Part shown: positions 32,411 to 32,485 of the stretch, piece by piece
How positions within the stretch are numbered: position 1 is the stretch's first letter
How the letters are laid out: each line of letters starts with the position of its first letter
NCBI RefSeq assembly: GCF_004341035.1
Contig: NZ_SLXK01000048.1
Span: 1-32,485, forward strand
DNA from: Scopulibacillus darangshiensis
GTDB lineage: Bacteria > Bacillota > Bacilli > Bacillales > Sporolactobacillaceae
DNA length: 32,485 nucleotides
Direction of reading: 5' to 3'
Position numbers and translations under genes: made by a program
Notes under the pieces: generated by a model
What the model saw: the letters and a program-made list of their open reading frames with translations, nothing else
The model's database searches: none
What the model was told of the DNA's origin: nothing

Positions 32411-32485
32411 TCTAATGTCGATGTCCCAAGAAATTGGGTTATATCAGGGTTTTCAATGCCATAACTTTCACCTAAAAAATGAAAG

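Overview
The window reads as chromosomal DNA from a low-to-moderate GC, endospore-former-like member of the Bacillales (Bacillota). The basis is the set of gene families: a PbpC/MecA-type penicillin-binding lipoprotein, a QoxABCD menaquinol oxidase, a YojF-BshB2 (bacillithiol) pair, a SpoIID/LytB-domain protein, a ThiD-like PdxK, strong AGGAGG ribosome binding sites, frequent TTG/GTG starts, and a sigma-B-type promoter. No phage, IS, CRISPR, tRNA or rRNA gene was seen. Gene order looks like ordinary core or niche-adaptation chromosome, not a mobile island.

Layout: (1) 124-2476 (-) phnC-phnE-phnE, a phosphonate-type ABC importer with no binding-protein gene beside it, divergent from (2) 2781-4811 (+) pbpC. 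A perfect CcpA cre-like palindrome lies between them. (3) 4848-5167 holds a compound dispersed repeat; an inverted relative sits at 26125-26256. (4) 5206-5808 (-) nitroreductase. (5) 5955-11648 (-) a carbohydrate PTS block: fruR-fruK-fruA (fructose import, F1P to FBP) followed by ptsH-ptsI (HPr and Enzyme I), with separate promoters before fruR and ptsH. (6) 11807-15589 (-) qoxABCD. (7) 16098-17522 (+) aldehyde dehydrogenase behind a sigma-B-like promoter. (8) 17671-21552 (+) a TAXI-type TRAP transporter operon (optional small ORF, binding lipoprotein, DUF1850 protein, fused permease) with a strong promoter and a palindrome at the predicted transcription start. (9) 21852-23459 (+) an AspP/YveA-like amino acid:proton symporter, then a strongly structured intergenic element and a terminator. 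(10) 23717-24790 (-) NlpC/P60-LysM cell-wall hydrolase. (11) 25016-25981 (-) MsrA-MsrB fusion. (12) 26366-28051 (+) UDG-superfamily protein, yojF, bshB2. (13) 28284-29840 (+) acyl-CoA synthetase. (14) 29884-31395 (-) SpoIID/LytB-SH3 protein. (15) 31580-32410 (+) pdxK.

The genes fall into sugar uptake and PTS signalling, aerobic respiration, organic or amino acid uptake, thiol and oxidative-stress defence (MsrAB, BshB2, aldehyde dehydrogenase, nitroreductase) and cell-envelope metabolism. I found no clearly novel multi-gene system. The observations most worth a second look are the non-coding ones: the dispersed palindromic repeat pair, the two-domain structured element at 23528-23674, the TRAP promoter/palindrome and inter-cistronic hairpin, the cre-like and FruR-operator-like sites, and the UDG-like protein with an altered Fe-S ligand position.
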